Position numbers and translations under genes: made by a program. Positions 1 through 5,040 of a stretch of DNA of 6,288 nucleotides are shown here, piece after piece. This DNA comes from Heliobacteriaceae bacterium (GTDB taxonomy: Bacteria > Cyanobacteriota > Vampirovibrionia > Gastranaerophilales > Gastranaerophilaceae): assembly GCA_031267015.1 (NCBI GenBank), contig JAIRZW010000112.1, positions 1-6,288 on the forward strand, in the 5' to 3' direction. The notes below the pieces were generated by a model. It did no database searches, had not been told where the DNA came from, and saw only the letters and a program-made list of their open reading frames with translations. Every line of letters begins with the position of its first letter. Within the stretch, counting starts at the first letter, position 1.

Positions 1-202
1 CCAAAATTCCGGCTGCAATCCGCGCAAATTCTTCCGCTCTATTCCGCGGGTCATAGCCCACTATAATCTTCTTTTCCGGCCCGAAATTGTCAAAAACGTA
101 CTTGCCGATTGCGTTTACAACAAGCCTGACATTTTCCTCGTTAAAATCCTGTCCGACAATCGCGCGCCAGCCGTCTGTTCCAAATTTAATATTGTCTTTC
201 AT
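1..202 (-). CDS. Phosphoglucomutase/phosphomannomutase family protein, N-terminal part (runs off the left edge)
   Basis: Members of the alpha-D-phosphohexomutase superfamily interconvert hexose 1- and 6-phosphates (glucose or mannose) in the cytosol, feeding sugar-nucleotide and glycogen synthesis. Only the first 67 codons are present. They start with ATG at 202 and read MKDNIKFGTDGWRAIVG, followed by a helix and then the strand KKIIVGYDPRNRAEEF. The near-terminal FGTDGWRA motif and the VGYDPR strand are typical of domain 1. GlmM-type enzymes usually have FGTDGVRG, so the W and A point to the PGM/PMM subgroup. The catalytic phosphoserine loop, expected near residues 90-100, lies outside the window, so substrate choice cannot be judged. 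The gene is divergent from pheA with only 14 bases between the two ATGs, and it has no Shine-Dalgarno sequence. Family is fairly certain; substrate is not. Confidence 0.88.
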   Translation of the reverse strand, partial: MKDNIKFGTDGWRAIVGQDFNEENVRLVVNAIGKYVFDNFGPEKKIIVGYDPRNRAEEFARIAAGIL

Positions 203-220
203 GGTACAATAATATCATGA
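199..220. promoter_or_regulatory. Overlapping divergent extended -10 promoters placed for two leaderless mRNAs
   Basis: On the plus strand TGG-TACAAT (202-210) is an extended -10 element. Six bases follow, so the predicted +1 is 217, the A of the pheA ATG. On the minus strand TGA-TATTAT (217-209) is also an extended -10 element. Six bases follow, so the predicted +1 is 202, the A of the phosphohexomutase ATG. That minus-strand hexamer has TTGCAC (237-232) 17 bp upstream as a partial -35, lying inside pheA codons. The two -10 hexamers share bases 209-210. The site is flanked by TCATG (199-203) and CATGA (216-220), inverted arms that carry the two start codons. Neither gene has a Shine-Dalgarno sequence. 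The start sites are inferred from spacing, not measured. Confidence 0.65.
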
Positions 221-1062
221 ATTTTGATGACGTGCAAAATATCGCATATCTCGGCCCGGCCGCGTCTTTTACGGAAATGGCAAAGGATGTTTTCTGCGAT
301 AAATACAGTATTAAGGCCAATCCGGTTCCAATGCTTACAATAAAGCAAGTTGTGGAATACGTGGACCAAAACCCGGGCAGCCTCGGCGTCATGCCGGTTG
401 AAAACTCAATCGAAGGCACGGTATGCGAGTCTTTTGACAGCCTTATGCGCACGAAAAACCCGAACGTGCGGTTTTTGGCGGAAACGATTATGCCTATAAA
501 CCACTGTTTGCTTGCGCGTACAACCGAGATTTACAGCATTGCCAACATAATCTCTCATCCGCAGGCGCTTGCGCAGTGCCGTGAATTTATTCATAATGAA
601 ATGCCGCTAAACATGAACATAATTGAGGCTGCAAGCACTGCCGAAGCCGCAAGAAGCCTTCAAAACTACAACCTTACTTACGCGGCAATCGGAAGCCAAA
701 AGACTGCGGACGTTTACATGCTCAACGTCTTAAAGGAAAACATTAACGACGACAAGTCAAACCGGACGCGGTTTGTGCTTATCGGCGACTACGAAACCGC
801 TGCGACAGGCCGCGACAAAACTTCGCTGGCGTTTGCGGTAGACAACAAGCCCGGCGCGCTTTTGCGGGTTCTGGAAGTCTTTATGAAGAATAGCATAAAT
901 CTTTCCTACATTGTTTCGCGGCCTTCTAAGCAGAAGTTCGGGGAGTATGTGTTTTTTGTGGCGTTTGACGGGCACATAAGCAGTCCGCATTTGCTGCACA
1001 CAATAGAGGAAGTCCGCTCAAGAAGCACGTTCATGAGGTTTTTCGGTTCGTTTGAGCGATGA
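217..1062 (+). CDS. pheA: Prephenate dehydratase, monofunctional, with C-terminal ACT domain
   Basis: Converts prephenate to phenylpyruvate with loss of CO2 and water, the committed step to phenylalanine, in the cytosol. The 281 residues match the usual length of monofunctional enzymes; there is no chorismate mutase domain. The catalytic domain (about 8-190) shows YLGPAASFTE (11-20), the PVENSIEGTV block (60-69), ISHPQALAQC (112-121) and the NRTRF motif (182-186), whose Thr184 corresponds to the conserved catalytic threonine. The ACT domain (about 201-281) begins KTSLAFAVDNKPGALL and continues with NLSYIVSRPSKQKFGEY. The two phenylalanine-binding motifs, normally GALV and ESRP, read GALL (213-216) and VSRP (233-236), so the glutamate is missing. 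ATG 217 fits the upstream -10 element, and conserved sequence begins eight residues later. The stop lies 5 nt from the convergent neighbour's stop, with no terminator hairpin. Confidence 0.96.
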   Translation: MNFDDVQNIAYLGPAASFTEMAKDVFCDKYSIKANPVPMLTIKQVVEYVDQNPGSLGVMPVENSIEGTVCESFDSLMRTKNPNVRFLAETIMPINHCLLARTTEIYSIANIISHPQALAQCREFIHNEMPLNMNIIEAASTAEAARSLQNYNLTYAAIGSQKTADVYMLNVLKENINDDKSNRTRFVLIGDYETAATGRDKTSLAFAVDNKPGALLRVLEVFMKNSINLSYIVSRPSKQKFGEYVFFVAFDGHISSPHLLHTIEEVRSRSTFMRFFGSFER

Positions 1063-1067
1063 CGGTC

Positions 1068-2450
1068 CTACAAAACTCCTTGCATCATGTCATTGAGTGC
1101 AAGCTTTGCCGTGCGGATTGGGGTTGAGAGTGATGTCCCTTTAAGAATTTTATTAATACGAAAAAATCTATCACTAAAATCTTCAATATCAGAAGCATGA
1201 ACTTTCAATTGCCAACATTTTCTATCAAGTAAATCTTTTTTATAATTTAATTTTTTCCACTTGATAAAGAGTTTAGAACTTTTTTTCATATCACTGATGC
1301 TTCGACCTAACTGTTTACGTTTAATTAAAGTGTCTTCCGCTTCCTTCTTGCTAACTTCTAGTTCATTTTTAATCTTTGCTATTTTCTTTTCAAAAGTTTC
1401 TTTTATCCGATTCAATTCTTTTGGAGTTCTGTATTTAATATCACATCCGGGAGTTTCAGTAAAATTTATACCGATTGTTTTATTGCCTTTGTAAATATAT
1501 TTCGGATTATATTCTCCTAATTCGTAATGCTGTGTAAAACTTGAATTTCTTGAGGCGCTGAATTCAGATACTTTTCCTTTTAAAGAAATAGAACCTACGC
1601 CTTCGGCTCCTGAATGAACGAGCATGTGATTGACCACATCTTTCCCATCATTACCCGATGAAATTAATACTCTTGTTCCTTTTTTGGTTATTGCCTTTAT
1701 TAATTCATCAGATTCGTCAGGGGTAGTTTTAGTAACAATTTCACGTAATTGTTCTACCCCTTTTTTTCCTTGAGTTATATTTATATCGGTTCCAATCGAT
1801 ATAGATAAATAGTCAGCCTTTGAATTTAGAACTTTGTTTAATGATTTTATGTAACTTCTTTCAGAACCGGGAAGGAAATTATCAAAAACATGGGTTTCAT
1901 GAAATTCGTATTGTGCAAAAGGATTATTTCTTCTGGCATAAGTCGAGACTAAAGAGCCATGGGAGTTATAATTCATTACTCCTGGAATAAACCTTTCATC
2001 AATAATTGCAACCGTTTTAGGAGTTAACGCGGCTTCTTTGACGAAGGCGCCTTCGTGGTCGAGGATTCGGACGAGGACTTTGCCGTCTTTAGTGCGGGAT
2101 TGTTCAAGCAGGTGGTAAACCTTACCGTCTTTGGGGTTTGTCCACGCAACACGTTTGTATGAAGCTTTTATTGTCTCGGAAGTCAAGCGTTTTAAGTCCT
2201 CAGCCGTGGCTTTCGGAAACTCATATTTAATCGGATTCTTAGCCTGATTGATTGCGATTTTATTCATATTGCGCGCAACTTTCATTTCTTCCGAAATAAA
2301 CCGCGGCAGCTCAAATGTTTTCCCTGTTTTCGGGTAAGTTATTGTCGGATTAATTCCGTGGAAAGTTTGCGGTTTCGAGCGCAGAACAGACCCGCCGCAA
2401 GCTTTTGCCCAACTTCGTACGGCTTGTATGTTAATTTTTGGTATCCCCAT
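1068..2450 (-). CDS. Divergent subtilisin-like (S8) serine peptidase with coiled-coil insertion; probably intracellular
   Basis: The 460-aa protein carries recognisable S8 motifs in order. VAIIDERF holds candidate Asp151, HGSLVSTYA holds His164, LISSGNDGKD holds the oxyanion Asn267, and GTSLSTPIRTAKLAL holds Ser440. The segment GVGSISLKGKVSEFSASRNS (285-304) resembles the subtilase strand before the substrate cleft. Departures from the family: DER instead of D(S/T)G, only 13 residues between Asp and His, and 173 residues between Asn and Ser where subtilisin has 66. The excess is mostly a Lys/Glu-rich helical stretch (about 343-430), likely coiled coil. Residues 1-143 match nothing I recognise and could be a prodomain or adaptor. 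There is no signal peptide or membrane segment, so it probably acts in the cytosol. Coding residues 138-437 are AT-rich while both ends are not. ATG 2450 is the only in-frame start after an upstream TGA; no Shine-Dalgarno is visible. Fold is likely; activity and substrate are unknown. Confidence 0.75.
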   Translation of the reverse strand: MGIPKINIQAVRSWAKACGGSVLRSKPQTFHGINPTITYPKTGKTFELPRFISEEMKVARNMNKIAINQAKNPIKYEFPKATAEDLKRLTSETIKASYKRVAWTNPKDGKVYHLLEQSRTKDGKVLVRILDHEGAFVKEAALTPKTVAIIDERFIPGVMNYNSHGSLVSTYARRNNPFAQYEFHETHVFDNFLPGSERSYIKSLNKVLNSKADYLSISIGTDINITQGKKGVEQLREIVTKTTPDESDELIKAITKKGTRVLISSGNDGKDVVNHMLVHSGAEGVGSISLKGKVSEFSASRNSSFTQHYELGEYNPKYIYKGNKTIGINFTETPGCDIKYRTPKELNRIKETFEKKIAKIKNELEVSKKEAEDTLIKRKQLGRSISDMKKSSKLFIKWKKLNYKKDLLDRKCWQLKVHASDIEDFSDRFFRINKILKGTSLSTPIRTAKLALNDMMQGVL

Positions 2451-2456
2451 ACATTT

Positions 2457-2465
2457 ATAAAAACA
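2457..2465 (-). promoter_or_regulatory. Weak extended -10-like element for the S8-like gene
   Basis: On the minus strand TGT-TTTTAT lies exactly six bases before ATG 2450, the same spacing as the other leaderless candidates. The hexamer matches only 4 of 6 consensus bases and lacks the important A at position 2. TTGACA (2496-2491) lies upstream but at the wrong distance for any good -10. Recorded only because the spacing repeats. Confidence 0.25.
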
Positions 2466-2480
2466 TTTTTCGTGCCAAAA

Positions 2481-2509
2481 TTGATACTCCTGTCAAAAAA
2501 GTTTACAAT
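2481..2509 (+). promoter_or_regulatory. Upstream candidate promoter for the SEC-C gene (P1)
   Basis: TTGATA (2481-2486), a 17-bp spacer and TACAAT (2504-2509) form a good sigma70-type match, with predicted +1 near 2516. Its transcript would carry a leader of about 66 nt to ATG 2582, or about 12 nt to the in-frame ATG 2528, neither with a Shine-Dalgarno sequence. It may be a second, tandem promoter. Confidence 0.45.
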
Positions 2510-2546
2510 AATTTGCCCCTTCCCCGTATGGATAAGGAATGGACTA

Positions 2547-2575
2547 TTGCCCTAATTGCTTTTTTAATATATAAT
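2547..2575 (+). promoter_or_regulatory. Promoter of the SEC-C gene placed for a leaderless mRNA (P2)
   Basis: TTGCCC (2547-2552), a spacer of exactly 17 bp, and a perfect TATAAT (2570-2575). Six bases follow, which puts the predicted +1 on the A of ATG 2582. This decides the start choice: the longer in-frame ATG at 2528 would translate the promoter itself and has no Shine-Dalgarno sequence. Confidence 0.7.
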
Positions 2576-2581
2576 TTACGT

Positions 2582-3835
2582 ATGCTAGTTTTAGATGATT
2601 TAAGAGAGATTAACGACGTAATAAAAGAGATTGCGGGTTTTATCGGCAGGGATTCTGCGGTAAAGCCGGATTTTGAGGAGTATTTGCGCACTGTCGGCGG
2701 TTCGCTGAACCCTGAGGCCGCGGCTTTTAACTATATTTTTGAGCGGAGTCTTGATAACAAAAATATTATTGAACTGTACCTCGAAAAGTCCAAAAAGCTT
2801 CCTGCCGGGCATAAGAAAATCGTGCAAGCCCTTGAGCAGTCGATTTCTTCGGTTTTTGAGGTTAAGAGGATTCTTAAAAACGGGTTTGAGCTGTACAATA
2901 TAATCAATGAAAAGACTTATTACACCACGTCGCTGGTTAAGATGACGGCGTTTCGCGGAATCGGGCCGGGCCTGCTCGTTGTGGCGCGTATTTTTAACTA
3001 TGAAGACACAAGCTATCTGCTTGAGATTTCCGGGGTTTTGCCGTCGCGGCGCAGGGAAGACGCGCTTAGATACGCGGTTGCGAAAATCATTGAAACCCCT
3101 GAATTGGTCTACTTTGACAACCCGGAAAAACAAAAAGAAATCGAAAAAAATGTCAACGCGCTTTACAAAAAATTCGTTGAATATTTTGGCACGGACGAGG
3201 TTATTACGACGAATAAATTTGCTGACGATGTTATAAATTTATTTAACGAGTATGCCGAAACCGGCTACAAGGCAAGTTTTAGCGACAAGATTCAGCTTCC
3301 TGACGGGTACAGGTTTTTTAATGTGAGCGAATTCAACAATTCTTATGACAATTTTCTTGAAAATTCACTTGGCGGGTTCTCGTCGCACAATGAGGTTTAT
3401 GACGTGGGCGTAATTTTCGACAAAGAGCTCGGGCTTTATGCGATTCCGTTCTACGGGACGTTTAATAAAATTTTTGACGGCGAAACAGTTGAGAACGCTG
3501 ATAAATGCGTGGAATATTTCCTCAACAATGACAAGTTTTCAGCGAACCTTCTTGTCAGAATTGCCGAAAAGCACGCGAATTTTATGGAGCTTGTTAATAA
3601 GTTTTTGGGCGCTAAATACACGCTTGACGAGCTTTTACAGAAATACAAATCGCGTTATTTGAAGAACAAAGTTTTTTCTTCGACGACTGTTTTGTATAAG
3701 TCAGAGGCGTTTTCAAACACGCTGGGGCTGCTTGAGGAGCAGGAGGAGCGGCCTGAGGTTCAGAGTGTTGGCCGAAATGAGCCTTGTCCATGCGGCAGCG
3801 GAGCTAAATATAAGAAATGCTGCGGGGCAGGCTAA
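2582..3835 (+). CDS. Uncharacterised protein with C-terminal SEC-C zinc-binding motif
   Basis: The 417-aa product ends in VGRNEPCPCGSGAKYKKCCG (396-415), a textbook SEC-C motif. Cys402, Cys404, Cys413 and Cys414 would bind one zinc. The motif was named from the SecA C-terminus, where it contacts SecB and ribosomes, but it also caps many unrelated proteins, so it does not give a function here. The upstream 390 residues are soluble, mostly helical and rich in Asn, Lys, Phe and Tyr, with no signal peptide and no catalytic signature I recognise; AFRGIGPGLLVVARIF (about 123-138) is a buried-looking segment. ATG 2582 is chosen over ATG 2528 because a TTGCCC-17-TATAAT promoter ends six bases before it. 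The stop is 1 nt from the convergent HTH gene's stop. Motif certain, role unknown. Confidence 0.85.
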   Translation: MLVLDDLREINDVIKEIAGFIGRDSAVKPDFEEYLRTVGGSLNPEAAAFNYIFERSLDNKNIIELYLEKSKKLPAGHKKIVQALEQSISSVFEVKRILKNGFELYNIINEKTYYTTSLVKMTAFRGIGPGLLVVARIFNYEDTSYLLEISGVLPSRRREDALRYAVAKIIETPELVYFDNPEKQKEIEKNVNALYKKFVEYFGTDEVITTNKFADDVINLFNEYAETGYKASFSDKIQLPDGYRFFNVSEFNNSYDNFLENSLGGFSSHNEVYDVGVIFDKELGLYAIPFYGTFNKIFDGETVENADKCVEYFLNNDKFSANLLVRIAEKHANFMELVNKFLGAKYTLDELLQKYKSRYLKNKVFSSTTVLYKSEAFSNTLGLLEEQEERPEVQSVGRNEPCPCGSGAKYKKCCGAG

Positions 3836-3836
3836 A

Positions 3837-4046
3837 CTAATCTTCTTTTACTATTTTTATCTTATAGCCAAGGATTTTCAATATTTTTTGCATTTCTGTA
3901 TATGTAATTGTATCTCGGGCTAATTTACCTCTAAAGCTTTCATAAGAGTATTCCCTGCCCATTTCTTCGGATAATTTCAGCACAAGAGTTTTCAAAGTCA
4001 TTCTTTTGGTTGCAATTAATGATTTTATGTAATCTCTGTTTTCCAT
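3837..4046 (-). CDS. Small helix-turn-helix (XRE-like) DNA-binding protein
   Basis: The 69-residue protein consists of a single small helical domain. TLKTLVLKLSEEMG (17-30) looks like HTH helix 2 and its lead-in, SYESFRGKLARDT (34-46) like the recognition helix, and YTEMQKILKILGYKIKI (49-65) like the closing helix. This arrangement, ending in a Leu-Gly-Tyr-Lys-Ile turn, is seen in small Cro/C1-type proteins that bind DNA as dimers. The charged tail VKED follows. It lacks a second domain for ligand or protease control. It is divergent from the 70-aa gene across a 113-bp intergenic region containing an inverted repeat, so autoregulation and control of that neighbour are plausible but unproven. 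No Shine-Dalgarno is present; TAAAAT sits six bases before the ATG. Confidence 0.75.
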   Translation of the reverse strand: MENRDYIKSLIATKRMTLKTLVLKLSEEMGREYSYESFRGKLARDTITYTEMQKILKILGYKIKIVKED

Positions 4047-4052
4047 AACTTA

Positions 4053-4058
4053 ATTTTA
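4053..4058 (-). promoter_or_regulatory. -10 element of the HTH gene, leaderless placement
   Basis: On the minus strand TAAAAT (4058-4053) matches the -10 consensus at 5 of 6 positions. Six bases (TAAGTT) separate it from ATG 4046, so the predicted +1 is the start codon. The -35 region is poor (TTTCGC at 17-bp spacing). There is no Shine-Dalgarno sequence upstream of the gene. Confidence 0.5.
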
Positions 4059-4064
4059 CAAAAT

Positions 4065-4093
4065 TTGACAAATAAGCGAAACTATATTACTAT
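4065..4093 (+). promoter_or_regulatory. Promoter for the 70-aa gene
   Basis: A perfect TTGACA (4065-4070), 17 bp, then TACTAT (4088-4093, 4 of 6). The predicted +1 is near 4100, giving a leader of about 60 nt that includes the Shine-Dalgarno. A perfect TATAAT also exists at 4091-4096, but its distance from TTGACA is 20 bp. The -35 lies next to the divergent HTH gene's -10, so one bound protein could affect both promoters. Confidence 0.5.
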
Positions 4094-4106
4094 AATGTTT
4101 GTATAT

Positions 4107-4120
4107 ATTTGAAATCAAAT
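4107..4120. promoter_or_regulatory. Inverted repeat, candidate operator
   Basis: ATTTGA-AA-TCAAAT is a perfect 6-bp inverted repeat with a 2-bp centre. It sits just downstream of the predicted start site of the 70-aa gene and within the HTH/70-aa intergenic region. Size and symmetry suit a small dimeric HTH repressor. A/T-rich symmetry is common by chance, so this is a candidate only. Confidence 0.3.
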
Positions 4121-4144
4121 TATAACGAACAAGTTGTTTATATT

Positions 4145-4153
4145 AAAAGGAGA
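4145..4153 (+). promoter_or_regulatory. Ribosome binding site deciding the 70-aa start
   Basis: AAAAGGAGA ends six bases before ATG 4160, a strong Shine-Dalgarno match. It rules out the longer in-frame TTG start at 4109, which has no such signal and lies only about 9 nt from the predicted transcription start. Confidence 0.8.
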
Positions 4154-4159
4154 TATCAA

Positions 4160-4372
4160 ATGGAAAAAGGATTTGTAGCAGAAGACACAATCAAAAATAT
4201 TTATACGGGTTTTACCGACCTTGGAAGCTTCGCCAAAGTCATACTAAATTCTGCACAAAATGACAATGACATCACGGAGAGAGAAGACCTTCTTAAAAGC
4301 CTTCATGTCTTTTGTGAGAAATTTGAAAGTGTCAAAGGCGAATTTGATACTTATCTAAGTGAATTGTATTAA
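4160..4372 (+). CDS. Small acidic hypothetical protein (70 aa)
   Basis: I do not recognise this protein. It is 70 residues, acidic, with no cysteine pairs, signal peptide or membrane segment: MEKGFVAEDTIKNIYTGF, then DLGSFAKVILNSAQNDND, then a probable helix from EREDLLKSLHVFCEKF to the C-terminus (DTYLSELY). The likely structure is two or three helices. The strong Shine-Dalgarno, TTGACA promoter and clean reading frame support it being real. It is divergent from the HTH gene, which may regulate it; a small regulator beside a small acidic protein can be a toxin-antitoxin or phage-derived pair, but nothing in either sequence proves that. Its TAA stop overlaps the maf TAA on the other strand within a shared TTAA (4369-4372). 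Confidence 0.7.
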   Translation: MEKGFVAEDTIKNIYTGFTDLGSFAKVILNSAQNDNDITEREDLLKSLHVFCEKFESVKGEFDTYLSELY

Positions 4373-5001
4373 AGAAGGCTTTTTAATGCCTGCGGACAAA
4401 GCCCGATGATGTTTTCAAGGCTGCCGGAATATGATTTGATATAGCCTTCCGGCATTTCCTGGATTCCGTAAGAACCCGCTTTGTCAAAGGGTTTGAAATC
4501 CCTGATGTAATCGTTTATTTGTTCATCTGTTAAATCCTCAAACTCCACAAAGCTTGTGGTAGAGTTTTTTCTAACCTCGCCGGTCGCCGAATTTATAACC
4601 GCAATCGCAGTTACTACCGAATGCTTTCTGCCCGAAAGCGCTCTGAGCATTCTGAAAGCTTCGGCTTGGTCCTTTGGCTTGCCTAAAATTTTGTTGTCTA
4701 AAACCACAACCGTGTCTGCGCCGATTATGAGTGCAGGTTCGTCAATCCCCCCTGCCTGCGGCATCCCCCCTTGCAAGGGGGGCAATACAGCGGCGGCTTT
4801 CTGGTACGCTAAATTTTCTATAAAATCCAACAAGGCAGTTGGCGGATTTGCGTTGCCTGTGCTGCATTCCGAAAAAAAAGAAAAATCCGCCAGCGTACTT
4901 TTTTCCTCGTACGGTGACGGAATAACTTCCAAATCCAGATTCATTTTTTTCAGAATATCGGCCCTTCTGGGAGATTGAGAGGCCAGGATAATTTTTCCCA
5001 C
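4369..5001 (-). CDS. maf: Maf family nucleoside triphosphate pyrophosphatase
   Basis: Maf proteins hydrolyse non-canonical or pyrimidine nucleoside triphosphates (for example dTTP, UTP, m5UTP) to monophosphates, acting as house-cleaning enzymes in the cytosol, with a reported link to septum formation. The signature residues are present: ASQSPRR (7-13), YEEK (31-34), GADTVV (94-99) with catalytic Asp96, GKP...AFRMLRALSGRKHSVVTA (107-132), FDKAGSYGIQ (172-181) and GSLENIIGLC (193-202). The length of 210 aa exceeds the usual 190-200. The excess lies between EEK and GADT, where 59 residues replace about 32, and is encoded by two repeat-like DNA segments. The start is GTG 5001, chosen because AAAGGAG ends eight bases upstream and MGKIILASQS aligns with the family N-terminus. 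The 77-aa gene lies 58 bp upstream on the same strand, but maf has its own promoter. Confidence 0.95.
   Translation of the reverse strand: MGKIILASQSPRRADILKKMNLDLEVIPSPYEEKSTLADFSFFSECSTGNANPPTALLDFIENLAYQKAAAVLPPLQGGMPQAGGIDEPALIIGADTVVVLDNKILGKPKDQAEAFRMLRALSGRKHSVVTAIAVINSATGEVRKNSTTSFVEFEDLTDEQINDYIRDFKPFDKAGSYGIQEMPEGYIKSYSGSLENIIGLCPQALKSLL
4745..4782. repeat. C/G-run palindromic repeat inside maf
   Basis: A perfect 18-bp palindrome, CCCCCCTTGCAAGGGGGG (4765-4782), is preceded by a second ATCCCCCC copy (4745-4752 and 4763-4770, an 18-bp period). G/C runs like these stand out from the surrounding sequence. The segment is read in frame as PPLQGGMPQAGGI (Maf residues 74-86), in a loop where family members are shorter. 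Palindromes of this CCCCnTTGCAAnGGGG style are reminiscent of dispersed intergenic repeats, so this looks like a repeat captured in a coding loop. Copy number elsewhere is unknown. Confidence 0.6.
4840..4892. repeat. 53-bp segment with perfect 10-bp terminal inverted repeats inside maf
   Basis: TGGCGGATTT (4840-4849) and AAATCCGCCA (4883-4892) are perfect inverted repeats enclosing 33 bp with an A8 run. On the maf strand the segment encodes about LADFSFFSECSTGNANPPT (37-55), which has no counterpart in ordinary Maf proteins. The DNA shape and the extra residues together suggest a small in-frame insertion. No target-site duplication is obvious. Confidence 0.5.
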
Positions 5002-5007
5002 GTTTCG

Positions 5008-5029
5008 CTCCTTTTTGCCTATTATACCA
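5008..5029 (-). promoter_or_regulatory. maf promoter and ribosome binding site
   Basis: On the minus strand TGG-TATAAT (5029-5021) is a perfect extended -10 element. The predicted +1 is near 5014, so the leader is only 13 nt and begins with the Shine-Dalgarno AAAGGAG (5014-5008). The -35 region is weak (GTTTAA-like). maf therefore has its own promoter in the 58-bp gap after the 77-aa gene. Confidence 0.65.
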
Positions 5030-5040
5030 AAAATAAGAGC

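Noticed and set aside
1079..1103. CTTGCA/TGCAAG stem as a pheA terminator
   Set aside because: Six-bp stem with a 13-nt loop and no U-run, lying inside the C-terminal codons of the opposing gene; too weak to call.
2600..3133. A 177-codon open frame on the minus strand inside the SEC-C gene
   Set aside because: Antisense to a supported gene; its translation has no motif and no ribosome binding site or promoter placement.
4109..4159. Longer TTG start for the 70-aa gene
   Set aside because: No Shine-Dalgarno before TTG 4109, whereas AAAAGGAGA sits six bases before ATG 4160.
3837..4372. Toxin-antitoxin system
   Set aside because: Only gene size and the presence of an HTH protein suggest it. 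The genes are divergent rather than in one operon, and the 70-aa protein shows no toxin or antitoxin motif.
4740..4892. Insertion sequence or CRISPR-like repeats in maf
   Set aside because: No transposase, no spacer periodicity, and the maf frame with all its catalytic motifs is intact; short palindromic repeats explain it better.
4556..4978. A 140-codon plus-strand open frame within maf
   Set aside because: Complement of a clearly conserved Maf protein; the frame is open only because of the composition of the opposite strand.
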